DNA of 64,000 nt from Dolomedes plantarius (taxonomy: Eukaryota; Arthropoda; Arachnida; Araneae; Dolomedidae): positions 163,667,850-163,731,849 of the forward strand of contig OU015496.1 in assembly GCA_907164885.2 (NCBI GenBank), read 5' to 3'. The notes beneath the pieces were generated by a model that was not told the DNA's origin, did no database searches, and saw only the letters and a program-made list of their open reading frames with translations. Both the position numbers and the translations under genes were made by a program. Positions 49,534 through 63,508 of the stretch are shown piece by piece (within the stretch, counting starts at the first letter, position 1; every line of letters begins with the position of its first letter).

Positions 49534-50600
49534 TCACTGAACACTTCTGAAACTTCTTTGCCGTGACAGTCTTGAATGTACATTGGAACAGTCCATTTTT
49601 AAACTCCAGCAGTAATCTACCGTCAGTGTATCCCATCTTCCTTGGTAGCGGTCCTCCATAGTTTTAATATCCTGGTGAAGTCTTTTACCCTGTTCCTCAA
49701 TGGTGTGTCCTAAATTTTCAGGAAAATGGTCTAAGTGGCTGTGTAAATAGTACACCTGTCAGACTCTCGTCTCCCATTCCTAAGTGGAATTGATGAACGT
49801 AAGTAATAGCGTCTTCAATGAGCCCAAAAGAAACGCAAACAGGTGTCGAACGATATACACCTTTGGAGAGGTGCGACAATACCTTGGAAAAGTCGGCGGA
49901 AAAGAAAATTCGTCATGGATGGTTCGAGAAGGCGCTGAGAAGAATGGATAAATACAGACGCCAGTAACGAAGGGGGGAGAGATAGATTTGGACTGTTGAA
50001 GGGTCAACACGCGTACGGAGAGAGGGTCTCGTACGGACTTTGAATAATGAGCCCGGCTCTCACAAGTATATTAACGTTCGTCGGAACGAAACTTTGTAAA
50101 TGACTTATTTAACCAAGATTTTAATGTGCTAATAAACCAGATGTAAATAAGAGTTGGTGCTACAGTTATGATTACTTCTACATGATAATGATTTGTCGGA
50201 TCACGACTATAAAGGTTAACAACACCTTAATGCTCATGTTACACCCAGGGATCTGAAACTGCGTAGCATCTCGTTTACCAGTTCAACATACTAGTTTTCA
50301 GCTTTGCATTTGCCCAGAAAATTTCCGACAACTGCAACAATGAAGTCCAGGCTTTTCACTCAGCCTCATTCATAGAATTTACGAAGGTATGATCCTTAAT
50401 GAGTTGTCTTATTGCCGTCAAATATTCCTGCTTTATTTTTTTCCGTACTCAACTTAAGCATTTTTCCCCTATGTATGCAAAGCATGATCCGTTCTTATAA
50501 AGAGCCTTTACAAACTGCTTCATTAAGCCTAGCTTGATATGCAATGGAGGAAAGATGATTTTCCCTCGCCCATCTAAGGGATCGTTAAGGACATTCTTTT
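49534..50600 (-). pseudogene. Multicopy arthropod gene remnant, split by a solo LTR
   Basis: Read from 50600 downward: KIIFPPLHIKLGLMKQFVKAL, then stops and frameshifts, then a segment ending ... CNM at about 50230, and after the inserted LTR the block YLHSHLDHFPENLG, HQDIKTMEDRYQGRWD and DYCWSL (49535-49756). I recall this motif order from a protein present in many copies in arthropods and other invertebrates, mostly unnamed and probably spread by mobile elements. At least three stops or shifts make it non-functional. Confidence 0.6.
49757..50221 (+). mobile_element. Solo LTR, 465 bp, 5-bp TSD
   Basis: Starts TGTCAGACTCTCG and ends GGTTAACA (TG...CA), flanked by ACACC at 49752-49756 and 50222-50226. 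It interrupts the multicopy gene remnant at a single point. AATAAA at about 50134 suits + orientation. No matching internal region is in the window; a solo LTR arises by recombination between two LTRs. Confidence 0.82.
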
Positions 50601-51700
50601 CCCCAAGGTCCATGTTGTCTCTTTTTGGCCACTCTTTTCAGCCACTCTTTTGTCTCTTTTGGCCACTCTTCCAGATTTTCAATCTCCTGTCTGAGTCGGG
50701 AATTTTCCTTTCAATGGTTTTTTAACCCCAGATTAGCAAATGCACATTTTGAATTCTATAATATTTTTATGCCTTTGATAATAAACCTTCAAATGCAACG
50801 CGCTTACCTTTCAAAAATCCGTTATTGTAAACTTAATTTTTAAAAAAACTATTTATTTACCGATAGACATGAATAATTTAATGCCAAGTAAAAAGAACAG
50901 CGAAAAATTTAATAATTTTTTAAAACAACGAACTCTTTATCTCATCGTCTGTTTTCAAATCCAGGAAACAGAATTCGAAGATGTACGTTTGCTAATGCGT
51001 GATTAGAAAAGTATACCCAGCGGAAAATTCCTCAGTAACTTAGCGTGTAGATTAAAGATCTATGATATACTCTCTCTCTTTCAATGTGAAAAATTTGTAC
51101 CCACGCTCATATCCGCAGAAATGTTAGCGACCGATAACACGACAGCTCAGTTTTACATGCTTGAGGGGGTTCCATATACTAAACATTTTTTTTTTCATTT
51201 ACACGTGTGTTGCAAAGATTTTTTTCTTCAAATGTATCTTAACACAAATATAATCATTCTCATTAAAAGTATTTAAATAGTTTGAAACTTTATTTTTTAA
51301 AAATACGAAACTTAAAACCCAAAGCATTTTTAGTTTTTGAATAGTTTGCCGAACTAATTGCTGTATGTACATATTTTTTTAACGTAGTATTACGTTCTTC
51401 CATAACGGTCCATCGGAAAGCTAAATCTCAGACGCTAAAACTGTCCGTCCATCCGTCCTCGCGAGTTATAATTTTGGCAGCGTGCCAAACCCAGTCTGTA
51501 TCGCTTCGACAAGCAGTAAACAATTAAACAGAAAAGTACCACAATACGTTAAAATTTTGACATACATACGTACGTATATACATAACACATACATAGTACA
51601 TATGCACATACAAAAAAAGTAAGCAACGATAAGTAATCCTACGTTAATAACCCGCGGTAGTTTCTTTAGAAGAGACTACCTGAATTTTTTTTTCCATTTT
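50601..51700. other. Non-coding DNA, no assignable feature
   Basis: GGCCACTCTT is repeated near 50625-50670. Otherwise plain AT-rich sequence. Confidence 0.45.
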
Positions 51701-52310
51701 GCTCGAAGGAAAAGTTTAAAAGTAATTTTTTCTCAGGATTGACAGAAATGGTATTAATTATTTACATAAACTGTAGAAACTTGTTCTCAGGATTTACATA
51801 ACTTTTACTGTATAAATTGCATTTATTTTCCATACACATTTTTTTTTTCACTTTTGAACACAAGAAAGGGTTCAAAGTAATTTGTACTCAGTATTTGATT
51901 AAATTGTATTTTATAAATTGTGATAATTTTCAGTAAACGTAGTTTTTTTCCAATTGCACAAAGGAAAATTTTCAAAGCAATTTATCCTCAGGATTTACAA
52001 AAATTGTAATAATTTTTTTTCAGTATTTACATAAATTGTACTACATAAATGGTATTAATTCTCGATATGAAAATTCTTTTTTTCACTTTTGTTCCAAGGA
52101 AAGAGTTTCAAAGTAATTTGTTCTCAGGATTTACATACATTGTATTAAAGATTACATAAACTGTATTATTTGGTTCTCAGGATATAATTAATTATACTCA
52201 TTCCCTACACGCATCAATTTTTTCACTTTTACACAGAGAAAAAGTTTCAAAGTAATTTGCCCTCAGGACTGACATAAATTGTATATATTTATAAAGTTTT
52301 TTAATATTTA
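51700..52310. repeat. Degenerate tandem repeat, irregular units of about 120-170 bp
   Basis: Recurring blocks AAGTTTCAAAGTAATTT, CTCAGGATTTACATA and TTTTTTTCACTTTT in the same order four to five times. Units have diverged by indels. Confidence 0.6.
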
Positions 52311-52375
52311 ACCAATTTCTTTTTCGAAGTAATTTTTTCTTCTGGTTAAATACTTTCAGAATTTTTACTCTAAAT

Positions 52376-55135
<2,760 letters not shown>

Positions 55136-55143
55136 CTCTAAAT

Positions 55144-55930
55144 TAAGAAGATCCTGAAGACGGTCTACGTAAAATCCACCAAGGGCAACCTATGTATAAT
55201 TTCATAGATACATCGGAAGGGATTTGAGTTTTTATCTTTTTAAACATGGGAAATCACGAAAAAAATTATTGCGACATAATCAGAGAGAAAGTACTGGTGT
55301 ACAGCAGGATATGCATAAAGATTTTAGAATTAAAATGTTGCATGTGGCAACGAAATTTTCGTGGAAACATTCTGTTTAGTTTAGTTTGTTTATTTTTTAT
55401 ACTAATAGTTCTCTAGTATGCTTTAAACCACGGAAATTGAAATGTACTTTTATTGAAAATTGTATATCTGTCGTATACTCTAGCTCATTAAAGACCGGAG
55501 ACATGAATTAATAATACCTCTGTATAGCTATCGCTTGTACACCGGAGACATAAATTAAGGTCCAATCTCTTCGTTAAAGCCCTTGCTTTTGTTGAGTCAA
55601 AGCAAGCGAACTTTTTCTCGCAATAAGAACTTACTTTGTAAAAGTTTAGTTACGCTTGATCTGGATGATAAAAATAATCCGAACACTGATAATTTTCAGC
55701 AGGGTTATAATAAAAAAAAAGCATGACCATTTGGTACAATATTTCTGCAAAACATGTATTTTCAACAAGTTTTCGCGAAATAAATATTTACTTTTTTTTT
55801 CTTCTTTCTTTTTTTTTTAACACTATTTCGGCAAAGCACATCTTTTCCTAAGACAAACAACTACAAAATATTAGGATAACGCTCCGTTACAATATGCATA
55901 GGTAAGATCAACAACGGTAAGATTTGTATA
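55144..55930. other. Non-coding DNA, no assignable feature
   Basis: AT-rich, some short direct repeats around 55490-55560 (ACCGGAGACAT twice). Confidence 0.45.
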
Positions 55931-56355
55931 CAGGGTGTTGCCGAATTCAACCGACAAATTCAGAGGGGTGATAGTAGGCATCAAGACGAACAATAATACC
56001 ACAGGAAAGTATGACCGGAAACGCAAACCTGATTATCTAGAGGATAAACAAAGATGCAGAAATAAAAAGTCGACATTTCTGCATCTTTGTTTATCCTCTA
56101 GTTGACCAGATTTGCGTTTCCGGTCATACTTTCCTATGTCATTCTGTTATGTTTTTGAATTTTCTACCTCCTCCAGAAAAATGCGATATTTCTGGCCATC
56201 CAGTGGGGTTGGTAAGAGGTATGGTCCGATTAAGTAAACAGCGCCCTCCAGCGTCAGGTTTGAGTTTTCAGTCATACATTCCTATGTGATTATTGCTTGT
56301 CTTGATGCCTACTATCACCCCTCTGAATTTGTCGGTCGAATTCGGCAACACCCTG
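55931..56355. mobile_element. Foldback MITE with nested palindrome, TA-flanked
   Basis: Termini CAGGGTGTTGCCGAATTC and GAATTCGGCAACACCCTG with TA on each side; inverted repeats continue through AGAGGGGTGATAGTAGGCAT and CATCAAGAC. Inside the left half is a second palindrome: 56002-56062 pairs with 56078-56137. The subterminal AGAGGGGTGA and CATCAAGAC blocks resemble those of the mariner-like element at 34973. Confidence 0.87.
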
Positions 56356-56369
56356 TATAAAACTCTCTG

Positions 56370-56520
56370 GTCCAACACAATTAACGCAGGGAACAACTGT
56401 TAGATCTATATATAAGACGCTCCGGTCCTACATAATCAAAGCCCGGAACAACGGTTATAGATCCGTACATAAAACGCTCCGGTTCTACACAATTAATGTC
56501 GGGAACAACGGTTGGAACTG
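56370..56520. repeat. Minisatellite, about 65 bp x 2.5
   Basis: Repeats of GCTCCGGTCCTACATAAT / GGGAACAACGGTT with a TCTATATATAAGAC spacer. Confidence 0.75.
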
Positions 56521-56739
56521 CTTTTGACGACTGGTCCTCAAGGTGTTAACTTTCTAGCCACAGAAGCTGTAATTTTTATCGCCGCTTTGAATGTTTTTCA
56601 CAGTAAAGTAACATTTAAAAGTACCCCAAAAGAAACCATGAAATGCTAAGACTTTTTAGAAAAATTCTCTATATTCTTGACTTATCCTCTTTTCAAACTG
56701 GTTCATTTTATAATAATAAAAAACAAAAATGTTGTTTGC

Positions 56740-57083
56740 CAATGTGGGACACTTGTCCATTAAGACATTCGGACTTTATCCACGAGAATCGTTAGTTGCT
56801 TTCAATGGGGGCACGGTATACCCAACAACACCGCTCTAGTGCCACATTAATTTAGACCGAACACCCTCCGTCCGAGCAGGGCCGCCGTCAGCTGAGCCAG
56901 GGCCGGGGGCAAAATAATACAGCGGGCCCCCTTCACACTCAATATTTGAACATTGTATACATTTTTTTAGTCAACTCTTATTTTAACCGGGCCCCGGAGA
57001 TTTTGTCCCCCCTGCCCCACCCTGACGGCGGGCCTGCGTCCGAGGCCAAACGTGGTACCAATAGGCTACCTCGGGCCCCTATT
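56740..57083 (-). repeat. tRNA-derived SINE (relative of 24421-24785), interrupted
   Basis: On the - strand from 57083: CCCGAGGTAGCCTATTGGTA as A-box region and, beyond an inserted MITE, GGTGTTCGGTCTAAA as B-box region, then a body containing GTTGTTGGGTATACCGTGCC. Promoter boxes are separated by the 160-bp insertion. Confidence 0.5.
56877..57036. mobile_element. Small hAT MITE, 160 bp, 8-bp TSD
   Basis: Termini CAGGGCCGCCGTCAG and CTGACGGCGGGCCTG, flanked by CGTCCGAG at 56869-56876 and 57037-57044. Inserted in the tRNA-like head of a SINE. Confidence 0.92.
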
Positions 57084-58140
57084 AAAAAAAAGTCTGTTAT
57101 GGAAAATCCATGGATTACGTATATCAAAGACACGGTGTTTCTCTAAATCCTCAATAGGAAAATAATTCTAGCCCCCTCATTTCGAAGTAGTTAATACAAA
57201 GTTCTTCATCAGGGCTATTAGGTATTAGGTGTGATTGCCTGTGTGGTTTATGGTATGGGCCCGTTGCGATAAGGGAGTTTCAGTATTTCAGCATGGTGAG
57301 GGTAATTTCTAAGATGCGAGATTGGTTGAGCTGAAAATTTCCCACAACCAGGGCCCACCAAGCCATAAGTGACGTCACACCCTAGAGAAAAAACACCATG
57401 GATCCATTCACAAACGCTATTTAAAGAAACTTCACTCTAAAATTTGGTACAGGAAATAAAGCTGCAGGTCGAAAATAAAATAAAATAAAATAAAAGTGAG
57501 GTGTCGAATATAGAAGAGAGGGGGGGGGGGGGATTTTGTCCACCTCCCTCGGAGAGCCGGACCTCGCGATGTGCGGTGATAAATGCATCGACTCCCCGAT
57601 GTCCAGGTTTATCCGTTTATGCCCCTCTGCCCCCAATCCCCCGGAATAAACACAGTTTTCAGAAGTGTTGATGGATCCTAAGACACCGATTGGATATCCT
57701 TGCCCGGCAACACCTCTCCTCTCCCCCTCCCCCTCCCTTACACTTTTTTTTTTCCTTTCCAGAAATGACCCATCTATCTTCCAGACAACGTAAGTAAGTG
57801 ACAGAAGAGAATGTTTTTCAAAAGAGAGCCGCATTCGTTCTTTTTTATTTTTTTTATTTTATTTCTTTGCGATAGAATCATAATTAAAGAATCGATTTGT
57901 CTCCGCGTCCGATCCTGCCGCCCGCACAAGCAAATGAAGAATGGCCTGGTCGCGAATCCAAAACATGTTTGCAGGACGGAGGTACCTTATTGAGTTTTAT
58001 TGAAGTTTTAACGCAAGGAGATCCAGGATAGAAAATTATGCTATTTTCAATAAATCGCACTATGTAATACAATTTTTTTTTATTAAATGACTATTTATAT
58101 AAAACCCATATGCACGCTTCAATGATATGATTTTATAATT
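57084..58140. other. Moderately GC-rich non-coding DNA
   Basis: Contains a run of 13 G at 57520-57532 and CT-rich tracts around 57710-57755. A splice-acceptor-like CTTTCCAG (57763) and donor GTAAGTAAG (57791) flank 27 bp. No coding motif is recognised. Confidence 0.4.
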
Positions 58141-58720
58141 ATTATTGTTATGAAATCTGAAATATAAAGCATGTTTATTTTGCAATATATCTACCAAACC
58201 AATTGCTTTATTGATTTACAACTTTATTGGTAAACAAAATTTGAATTTTTTTTTTATTTATAACTAAAATATAAAGCATGTTTAATTTGCGATATACCTA
58301 TTAAACTAATTGCTTTATTGGTTAACTGCTTAATGGGAAAATAAAATCAGTTTGCGATATACCTGTCAAACCATTTGTTTTATTGGTTAACTGCTTTATG
58401 GAAAACAAAATTTGAAATTTTGTTTAAAAAAATAGGAATCCAAAAAAAAAATGCCTGTTTGGTTTGCGATATACCTACCACATCAGTTGCTTTATTGGTT
58501 AACTGCTTTATTGGTAAATAAAACTTGAAATTTTATTTACTAAAAAAATTAAATAAAAAATATATAGCATGTTTGTGGTAAAAATGTTAAACCACTTTCT
58601 TTATTGGTTAACTGATTTATTAGTAAACAAAATGCCAAAGTTTTTTTAATTGAAATCCAAAACAGGCATGTTTAGTTTGCGATATACCTGCCGAACCCTT
58701 TGCTTTATTTGCATAATTTT
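58141..58720. repeat. Satellite-like tandem repeat, about 100-bp units x 5-6
   Basis: Units contain GCATGTTTANTTTGCGATATAC, CTACCAAACC and TGCTTTATTGGTTAACTGCTTTATTGG, then a variable AT-rich spacer. Starts of the first block are near 58168, 58275, 58452, 58567 and 58666. Confidence 0.82.
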
Positions 58721-60039
58721 TCTTTATTTAACCAGTTACCTTTTTTTTATGTAGAGAGAATTTCATGATAATTTACCCTTCTGAACTATGAGTGTTTCGT
58801 TTATTTAATTTCCAAGCACTTTGAAAAGAAAGAAGCATTCAGAGTTATTTCTGCTTCAAGGAAAATATTTTCAGAATTTCAACTTTAAAACAAAAATCCC
58901 GAATACGGTTTATTGAAAACAGAACAAAGGAAGACTGTAAAAAATTCCCTCGAGATACCTTGTGGGGAATTTTTAAGATGTATAAACAGCTAAAGAACCA
59001 TCATGAAAGGATCCATTCCGAGAAATGCCTTAAGTACAAATTATTATAACAGCAAGGTACAAATATACGACAGAAAATAAAAATGTTGCATCGGGCGATT
59101 TAATCATTGTTTAGAAATGTAGTTTTCGGTAATTGATTTTATAAGTTCTTGAGTATGTTTTAAGGTAAGGAAATAAACTTATGCAGCTTTATATTTCGTT
59201 TGATTTATTTATTCATTTAATTTATTTTTTAAATTTGTGATATATCTCTCTCTATGCTCTTTGCAGAGCAGAATGGGTATGTCTCCGGTTTTATCACTTG
59301 CTATTAGGCAAATATACCTGGAGAACCAGGATATTCCTGCCAGGCGGCATAACCAACAACAACAACAACAACAACATATATAGTCGAGGGCTGTCCGGAA
59401 CGCAGTACTCGTTCTTGGCGTGTACAGCACTGGCGTATCAAGTAACAGCTACTGAGGGTCAGCTGACCTCAGTCAACTATCTGCTTACTGCCCGCTAGGT
59501 TATGTTCCACCATAAATGCTTTTCTTTTTTTCTGGGAGTGTTTAAAATGTTTAAAAAATTTGAGAACGCCGCCGATTCTGGAATGAGATGGGTTTTCGGT
59601 TCCTTGACGCAAGAAATGAGCAACCATGTGAGAATTATCGTCAAATAAATGATATTAATGGAGATAATGCAATGGATGAATCAATCATCCGTTCGGTGAT
59701 GGTGTCGAAATTTTAATTCGGGAAGATAGAACATCCATGATGATGAGCGAACAGGATGTCCGTCGGTACGGCGTTTAGTCGAGTAAAATTGTTAGTTAAC
59801 CTAGAAGTAATTGTAATATAATTTCTGTCAATGGATTCTTATGTAAAAATGTCTGAAAAAAACTATGGTGAAAAGTTTACCACTCCCTGGAGGTGCGTAG
59901 GCCTAATATTGCGGATTTTTCAAAATGGCCGCTGTACATTTTTAGGTTTATAACCAATAATACCTAAAGTATTACAAGTAGCTTAAATATGTAAATTAGT
60001 AAAATTTAAAGAATTAAATTGCGCAAATTTTTGTATATA
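58721..60039. other. Non-coding DNA with a short CAA repeat
   Basis: AACAACAACAACAACAACAAC at 59355-59375 follows a segment (59280-59354) that may be the end of a SINE-like repeat. Otherwise no assignable feature. Confidence 0.45.
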
Positions 60040-61344
60040 CAGAGGCTGTTCACACATTTTTTAGACGATGTGTATATTGTATTCACAAAACTAAATTACA
60101 TAAAATTCGTGTGTTTTAAATGTTCTATTTGACATCCCTTATTCTGAACTATCTTTCGACACCGCAATTTCCAGGATAATAATGCCTTTTGAAGTGTCAG
60201 AAGAAGTATTCTATGCCATTCCTCCTGAACAGCTTTCCAGAGTCCTGTAAGGGTATTGGGACGACGTTTGGATAATGCAGATTTTAAAAGTCCGAAAGCA
60301 CAAAAATCCATAGGTGATACATCGGGAGATTTAGTAGGGATATCAGAGAATGGTATGGCCTTGATACCAGTTTTTTGTTCCATTTCTTTTAGGAAATTTA
60401 CAGTGGATTTTGATGTGCGACTGCTAGCTTTGTCCCGATGGAGTCTCACAGATTGATGGCACTGTGGGTAAAGCGATGGCATTTCATTCAGAAAAATTGG
60501 CGATAAAATATTTCCTGATAGTATTTGGAGTTAATCTTGATATTTTTTTCCACTCTCTTTATTTTTAACTTGCCATTATAAGAAAAACCATTAACAATCA
60601 TGAATTCCTTAGAAAAACTTTCTTTCGATTCTTTGAACCATGTACTTAATTTTTTTTCTCCCCTTTTATGATAATAAATGGCTCTTTTTTTGTTGCAATC
60701 ATTTAAATACACTCATGATTCACCTATTGTGACAATTGTTTTCTATTTTTCTTTGGATAAGTGTTTCTCATATAGAATTCTGCAGCGTGTCCTGCGTTCA
60801 GCGATATGATTTGGAAGAAGACGATGCACATTGCATTTTTTCGCTTTCTTAAGATTTAAATCAACGTTTATCATTTTGTTTACAGTGGACACCGAGCATT
60901 TTAATGATTTTGCAACTGTCCTTTGACTAGGGGGATTTTCTTTTAACATTAAACTACGTACCTTTGCAATAGTCGAAGATGTCCGTTTTTTCCTTGGATA
61001 CTTGTTTGGAATTTTTGTCCCACTTGAGGCTCCGCAATTTGACGTTTTTTTCCTTTCTTGTTGACGATATTACCTATCGACGCTTTAGATATCACAAAAC
61101 CATGACTCTCACGTCGTTTTTGGATAACGGAGTATGCATATTTCTCTTCGGAAAGAGCATAAATGTAGCCTTCGAACCACTGCTTTGTTAAAAACGCCAT
61201 TTTGAATAAAAACAAAACTTTCAAGCCGCAGACGATAATTTTGACTTTTAAAAACATAGTACAATTGCAATTATTTCTTTTGCAGCAAACGATTTTTTAT
61301 TACCGCTTACCAAAATCGTCTAAAAAATGTGCGAACAGCCTCTG
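60040..61344 (-). mobile_element. Tc1/mariner transposon copy 2 (DD41D spacing)
   Basis: Same termini as copy 1 (CAGAGGCTGTTCACACATTT; AAATGTGCGAACAGCCTCTG) with flanking TA. Length 1305 bp. Very similar to 30900-32201 throughout. Confidence 0.92.
60096..61257 (-). pseudogene. DD41D-type mariner transposase copy 2, multiple breaks
   Basis: Helix-turn-helix part at 60949-61257 and 60743-60949 (frameshift near 61030), then a TAG just before the first catalytic region, where TIDESW of copy 1 reads TIGES followed by a stop, so the first Asp is lost. LHRDKASSRTSK and SPMDFCAFG carry the second and third Asp in a different frame. The frameshift near 60485 is at the same place as in copy 1. Confidence 0.85.
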
Positions 61345-61629
61345 TAACAAGTATTTTTAGTAACATTTTATTAGGAAAACATAGCTACTAAACAATTGCA
61401 ATCTATTACTGCTATTTGAGGAAATTTAGCTTTATGGATTTTAAGTTGGCAGTAATGATTGTTTTGTACCAGATGACAGTATTGTGTGATATTGTGATAT
61501 CAATTTTTGTTGTAAATAACTTGTCTAGGTTATTCTTATGTTCAGTAGTGTTGTTGTAATTGAATTTATGTGCGTTAAAAAAAGTTTTGCACTGTGTCTT
61601 TCAATCCACCGTAACAAAATGTTAATGGC
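61345..61629. other. Non-coding DNA upstream of the CXC pseudogene
   Basis: AT-rich. A parallel frame near 61618-61682 reads part of the same coding region in a shifted frame. No promoter signal is assigned. Confidence 0.4.
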
Positions 61630-63508
61630 TTGCATGTTGTCAGAAGATGTGTCAGATTTTGGGGAGGCCTTTCAACGGACCTAGTAATTGAACAAGTGCT
61701 AATGAAGAACATTAAAGGATATGGCGGAATGACCCATGGTAAAGGTATCACCGAACAGCAGCAGCTTCTGTGGGTAATGTCACGTCCAGTGTGTGCTCAT
61801 GTGAACAGTTGTATGCAAGATTTTTCAGGAGTAAAGCAAGAAGTCCATGATCAACATGTATCCATGTACAGTTCAAGAATTTCACGCGATAATGATGACA
61901 CTGAAAAAGTTCGTGATTATGTAGAACACCTGTATATTTTTGAAGAAGAATTAAATTTGCGCAATGTAGTAACAGGTGTAACCTACGGCAATGATGTTAA
62001 CCCAGAACTAGCAGAGGAGGTTGATAATGCAATCGTTAAAGAAATGATAGACAAAACAGTTTCAATGTTCTCTTTCAAGAGGAATAAACAAGTAAAGCTA
62101 ATGAAATCAGTTCAATTTGTTAAATCAAAAGACAAGACATTTATTATTAATCCTGAGGTACTGCTCCAACGCCTATTGCTTTATGCACAAAGCAATGCTT
62201 TAGACATAACTCAGGTGTTTTGCTACGAGCTTTGCACATATCCTGCTTCTCTATTTGACAAGTGTGGGCTAATGAGGGAGTCAGGGAAATCTCAGCTTGC
62301 AAAATGTATTCGTGATAGAGTTGACCCTCACAGTAGCAAACCTGAAAACTTGCGTTTTATTGTTGATGGGGGAGGGTTGCTTCACCAAATAACTTGGAGT
62401 CAAGGGCAAGACATTTTTCTTGCCTAAGAGAAGTATCTTCTTAGGAAATGCGAGAAGGTGACTGTTGTCTTCGATGGTTATGGAGACATGTTCTCTACCA
62501 AATCAGAGGCTCACCAAAAGCGAGTAAATTTTGAAGGACCACAAGTAAATTTCTTACCATCAATGCAGATCAGTATGAAGAAAGTATTATTTTTTCTAAT
62601 AGCATAAACAAGCAAGCCTCATAACTCATCTTGCGAACAAACTAGAAGCAGTTGGGTGTTCCGTAAAACAAGCGCAGGCAGATGGAGATCTTATGATTGT
62701 GAAAGAAGGTATTTTTTCAGCTCAGATACACCCTACAGCAATTATTGGAGACGACACAGATCTCCTGATCTTACTTATTCATTACGTTCACCTTGATTCC
62801 CATGACATTTTTCTTTTACCCCAGCCAAAAACTTCCTCAAAATGTGAAACTATGTATGACATCAAGAGAATAAGGCACATACTTGGAGAAGATATCTGTT
62901 GTCACATACTCTTTGCACATGCAATGCTTGGTTGTGATACAACTTCAAAACCTTTTGGTCTTGGGAAAAGTGATACAATAAAATAGTTAATGAAATGTGA
63001 TATATTTAAAAAAGAGGCTGCTATTTTCAAATTGGTGGGAAAAACTAAAGATGAAATTGAAAATGCTGGTAATAAAGCCATGGTATCTCTTTACCGAGGT
63101 GGTCCCAAAGAAACTTTGAATGGGCTTAGACTTCAAACGTTCACAGCAAAAGCAACTACTTCCACCAATCATGTAAAACCAGAATCATTGCCTCCTACGA
63201 CAGATGCAAATTCTTTTCACAGCTTAAGAGTGCACCATCAAATTCAACAATGGCTGGGCATCGAAATTGACCCACTAGAATGGAGTTGTGACCTAAGCCA
63301 AAGAAAGCTAACACCAATAAAGATGTCAAAAGCCTCAGCGCCAGACAACTTGAGGAAGTTTGTGAAATGCGGTTGTACCATGAGTCAATGTTCTATCCGA
63401 CAATGCATTTGTAGAAGGCAAGGAATGTTATGTACAAGTGCTTGCACCGATTGTCGAGGGATCGGCTGCTGCAAATCTGCATGTCTCAATGTTGATGAAG
63501 AGGACTAA
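61630..63508 (+). pseudogene. Multicopy gene with nuclease-like core and tesmin/TSO1 CXC tail, broken
   Basis: Order seen: WGGLSTDLVIEQVLM and GGMTHGKGI, then VMSRPVCAHVN and SSRISRD, VVTGVTYGNDVN, ... FIVDGGGLLHQITW; after a TAA at 62425 the same frame gives TVVFDGYGD; a frameshift near 62570-62600 leads to VKQAQADGDLMIV and IIGDDTDLLILLIHYV; a TAG at 62984 precedes a final 172-residue part with CGCTMSQCSIRQCICRRQGM and CTDCRGIGC (residues 127-165), a CXC cysteine motif. The FDGYG and GDDTDLL segments look like a PIN/FEN-type nuclease fold. I recall multicopy relatives in many invertebrates, of unknown role. At least three disruptions make this copy a pseudogene. Confidence 0.7.

Noticed and set aside
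57421..57834. 137-residue frame on the - strand
   Set aside because: It crosses a run of 13 G and CT-rich tracts; no motif and unbalanced composition.
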